Below are positions 61,800-64,000 of a stretch of DNA of 64,000 nucleotides, piece by piece. The DNA comes from Myrica gale. Its lineage: Eukaryota; Streptophyta; Magnoliopsida; Fagales; Myricaceae. The position numbers and the translations under genes are program-made. The first letter of the stretch is position 1. The number at the start of each line of letters is the position of its first letter. The stretch is taken from NCBI GenBank assembly GCA_963930655.1, contig OZ005605.1, positions 15,507,501-15,571,500 on the forward strand, written 5' to 3'. The notes below the pieces were generated by a model, which saw nothing but the letters and a program-made list of their open reading frames with translations, did not search any database and was not told where the DNA came from.

Positions 61800-64000
61800 A
61801 CGCTTGTTCATTTTTCTTAATCTGCAAAAAAGTATTCACACGGTTAGACAAGACATTCGCACTAAATAAAATAGCATTTGCACTTTTAGACAAGCAGTTC
61901 GTATAGTTAGTCCCCCGTTCGAACAGATGACATATATACAAAACACTTGCCGAAACTTCACCTTTTGAAATCAAGACACGCCCTAAAGCCTTATCATGGG
62001 CATTCGTACATAATTATAAGGCTAGATTAACATATTAATTCGGTGAAAGCGATGACGTTTCCACCTAACAGATCCATACAGCGAACGATCTTTGTCTGAA
62101 CGGGGAACAAAGAAAAAATTAATCAAATTAAATATAAACACGAGTCTGAATTGCTAGGATAAAACATCTGGACACTTTCAAAACAATGACGTATCCCTTT
62201 TGGGATACTACCAAACGTCCGAACATCTGCAAACAGTGTCCGGACGCATTGGGATAAGCCGAGTTAACTTAGCCATGACAGCTTCCATGTGGAAGCTTAA
62301 CATATTAATTTAATATTACTTAATTCATTAATTGATTATGGATCCAAATTTAATTGATTTAATTCGATCAATTTAATTTATTTAAATCATTTAACTAACT
62401 AAATGTAATTTAGTACAAAATTTTAACTTTATTTTTTATTTTATACTCCTTTTTGACTACATAAAAATATATATAGTTAAGCATACTTTTGTATTAAACG
62501 TCTGTTATAACTAATTATACTAACCGTACGGTTAACTTAGCACTCGTAATAATCATCCGTTTAAATTGAAATAAATTTAAACCAATGAAAAAACATAATT
62601 AATATAAAATATGAAACATAATCGAAATACGAAAGGAAAAACATAGTCGTAAAGTTAAGTACAAGTCGGAGACTAACAAAACATAAGTAAATAATAGCAA
62701 AAAACATAAACCGAAGACTAGTCCAAATCACAAGCCGGACACTAAGAAAGCATAAGTCATAGACTAGTCAAAATCACGAGAGCTAACGGGGTGGTCGTGT
62801 TATTGTCTGAGATCATAACGATCATTCTCCAATCGCTCCATATTATCCATTTGTTTGATGAGTGTTTGGAGTTGTATCAGAACGGTACTGAGAGACTAGT
62901 AAAACTGGGACACGTATGCTGTCACGAAACTCAGTTTTTATATAATGCAATCACCTCCTCCCTCACACCCTACTACTTTAGATGAAAATTATTTTCCAGA
63001 ATGGTCAAGCACGTTTGGAGCTCCATGCGTCGGCTCCACTATCGCCCGAATACTCTACCTCAGCTACACCACTATAACGTCTACCCAAGTTGGTCGCTCT
63101 ATTTGTACCTCGACCTAGGTGAGACTTTTCCCGAAGTGGTCTATGGCCAATCTAACAAAAACTGTTCGAACGTAAGCATAACATGTTCGCACGGAAGTTA
63201 AATGGCGATGTTTCTATTTACAAGGCGTCCGAATGAGGTCCAACATGTCCGGACGCATTGAAACACGTCCGACCATCCACATTAAGCATCCGAACGGTAC
63301 TTCAATTAACACAAAGCAAACAACTTTGTTATCCACCAAAAAACAATAAAATGGAAAACACATGAAATTGAATAGCAAAGTGACGATGAAGGTTTTACCT
63401 GAAATTTTTTAGACATCTCGAAACAATAGTGTAAATATTTGAGAGAAAATTTTGAGAGAACAGATAGTGAAATAATGATTTTGACAGGTCTAGTAGATTT
63501 TATGTGACAAGCTAGGTGTCCACACGAATTCTATAGGTGTTACGAAAGTTCTCAATGGTTAGATTCACACGTGGCCCAATCAAATTTAACGACATTAAAT
63601 ATGGTAGATTTGAAAAACCATTCGGATTGTTTGTAGTAGTCCGGACGGTTTTGACATCATGTGTGTGACGTATTGCAACATGGAACCACACAATCGCGGA
63701 AGAAGTATTCATACATGTGCGGACATATTTTTTGTATCTGACCGAGGTTATTTTTCCCGCGTTGGAACACTCGTGTATTCATCTGAAAGTTATTGAGTAT
63801 TCATGACGATTTTTAATTCATCACTATGTGTTGACGATCATTATTCGTTAGGTAAAGTCTATATGGACGTTGTCAAAATAATGTCCGAAAGGACTTGACT
63901 AATTTGTGATGACTCTAATTGTCTTTCAATTATGACGATTTAGATTTTGTTACCTATATACACGTCCGAATGGTGTGGTTCTTGGTCCAGAGATGAGGTA
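61800..64000. other. Upstream/subterminal part of the CACTA region
   Basis: AT-rich non-coding DNA with repeated modules. CCGAAC-ATC-GCAAACAGTGTCCGGACGCATTG (about 62219-62251) parallels CCGAATGAGGTCCAACATGTCCGGACGCATTG (about 63229-63260). Further TCCGAAC/TCCGGAC words lie near 63290, 63640, 63870 and 63963. No intact frame recognised. Confidence 0.5.

Larger units (their letters stand above)
55350..64000 (-). mobile_element. Large decayed CACTA (En/Spm) transposon region, right end outside window
   Basis: Minus-strand remnants appear in order of a CACTA element: a TNP2-like transposase (59510-57900), then a Ptta/En/Spm TNPA-like protein (57100-55940). An additional transposon-type ORF lies upstream (61790-60700). 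Short words of the form GTCCGAAC/GTCCGGACGCATTG are scattered from 59.8 kb to 63.97 kb, as in subterminal repeats. No CACTAC terminus was found in 54-56 kb and the right end is beyond the window. All frames are broken many times, so it is inactive. Extent is approximate, and more than one element may be merged here. Confidence 0.7.

Overview
This is plant nuclear DNA, most likely from a eudicot. The evidence is multi-exon genes with GT-AG introns, a peroxisomal glycolate oxidase, a plastid pyruvate dehydrogenase subunit, a JAZ repressor, a CC-NBS-LRR gene, a PPR pseudogene, and AT-rich spacers full of MITEs, hAT, CACTA and LINE-like insertions. I cannot name the species. Exon boundaries were read by hand from splice sites, reading phase and family resemblance. 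No alignment or database search was run.

Layout. 1-6.6 kb is repeat-rich intergenic DNA: a CACTA terminus ending at 1027, an old degenerate triplication at 1.68-3.26 kb, nested MITEs at 3.77-4.16 kb and a LINE-like 5' fragment at 5.5-5.9 kb. 6.6-12.7 kb holds a complete (+) glycolate oxidase gene: 11 coding exons, 367 aa, all catalytic residues present. 14.8-17.8 kb (-) is an intronless CNL gene broken by one frameshift. 18.95-20.44 kb (-) is a decayed PPR gene. 20.8-21.7 kb is a LINE-like retroposon with target-site duplications. 22.69-26.95 kb is a hAT transposon with a perfect 8-bp TSD. It keeps only the N-terminus of its transposase and carries four copies of a 595-bp repeat, each with an exon-like cassette. 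28.17-28.93 kb is a second, non-coding hAT element, and 30.1-31.1 kb a second LINE-like retroposon with a 16-bp TSD. 32.75-33.96 kb (-) is a complete JAZ8/TIFY5A-type gene with a 128-bp Tip100-like MITE in its upstream region. 41.3-46.4 kb (-) is a five-exon DUF1365 gene whose first exon seems out of frame at a CT microsatellite. 46.5-47.2 kb is a snap-back element containing a Tip100-like hAT. 49.26-52.27 kb (-) is a complete plastid PDH E1-beta gene (4 exons, 407 aa). From about 55.3 kb to the window end lies a large decayed CACTA (En/Spm) region on the minus strand, with TNP2-like and TNPA/Ptta-like remnants and another transposon-type ORF.

The host genes have separate jobs: photorespiration (glycolate oxidase), plastid acetyl-CoA supply (PDH E1-beta), jasmonate signalling (JAZ8-like) and pathogen sensing (CNL). 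I see no operon-like or pathway cluster. The most distinctive structure is the hAT element whose leader contains a tandemly amplified 3'-splice-site/68-nt exon/5'-splice-site cassette. Two near-identical 200-bp MITEs sit in introns of the DUF1365 and PDH genes in opposite orientations.
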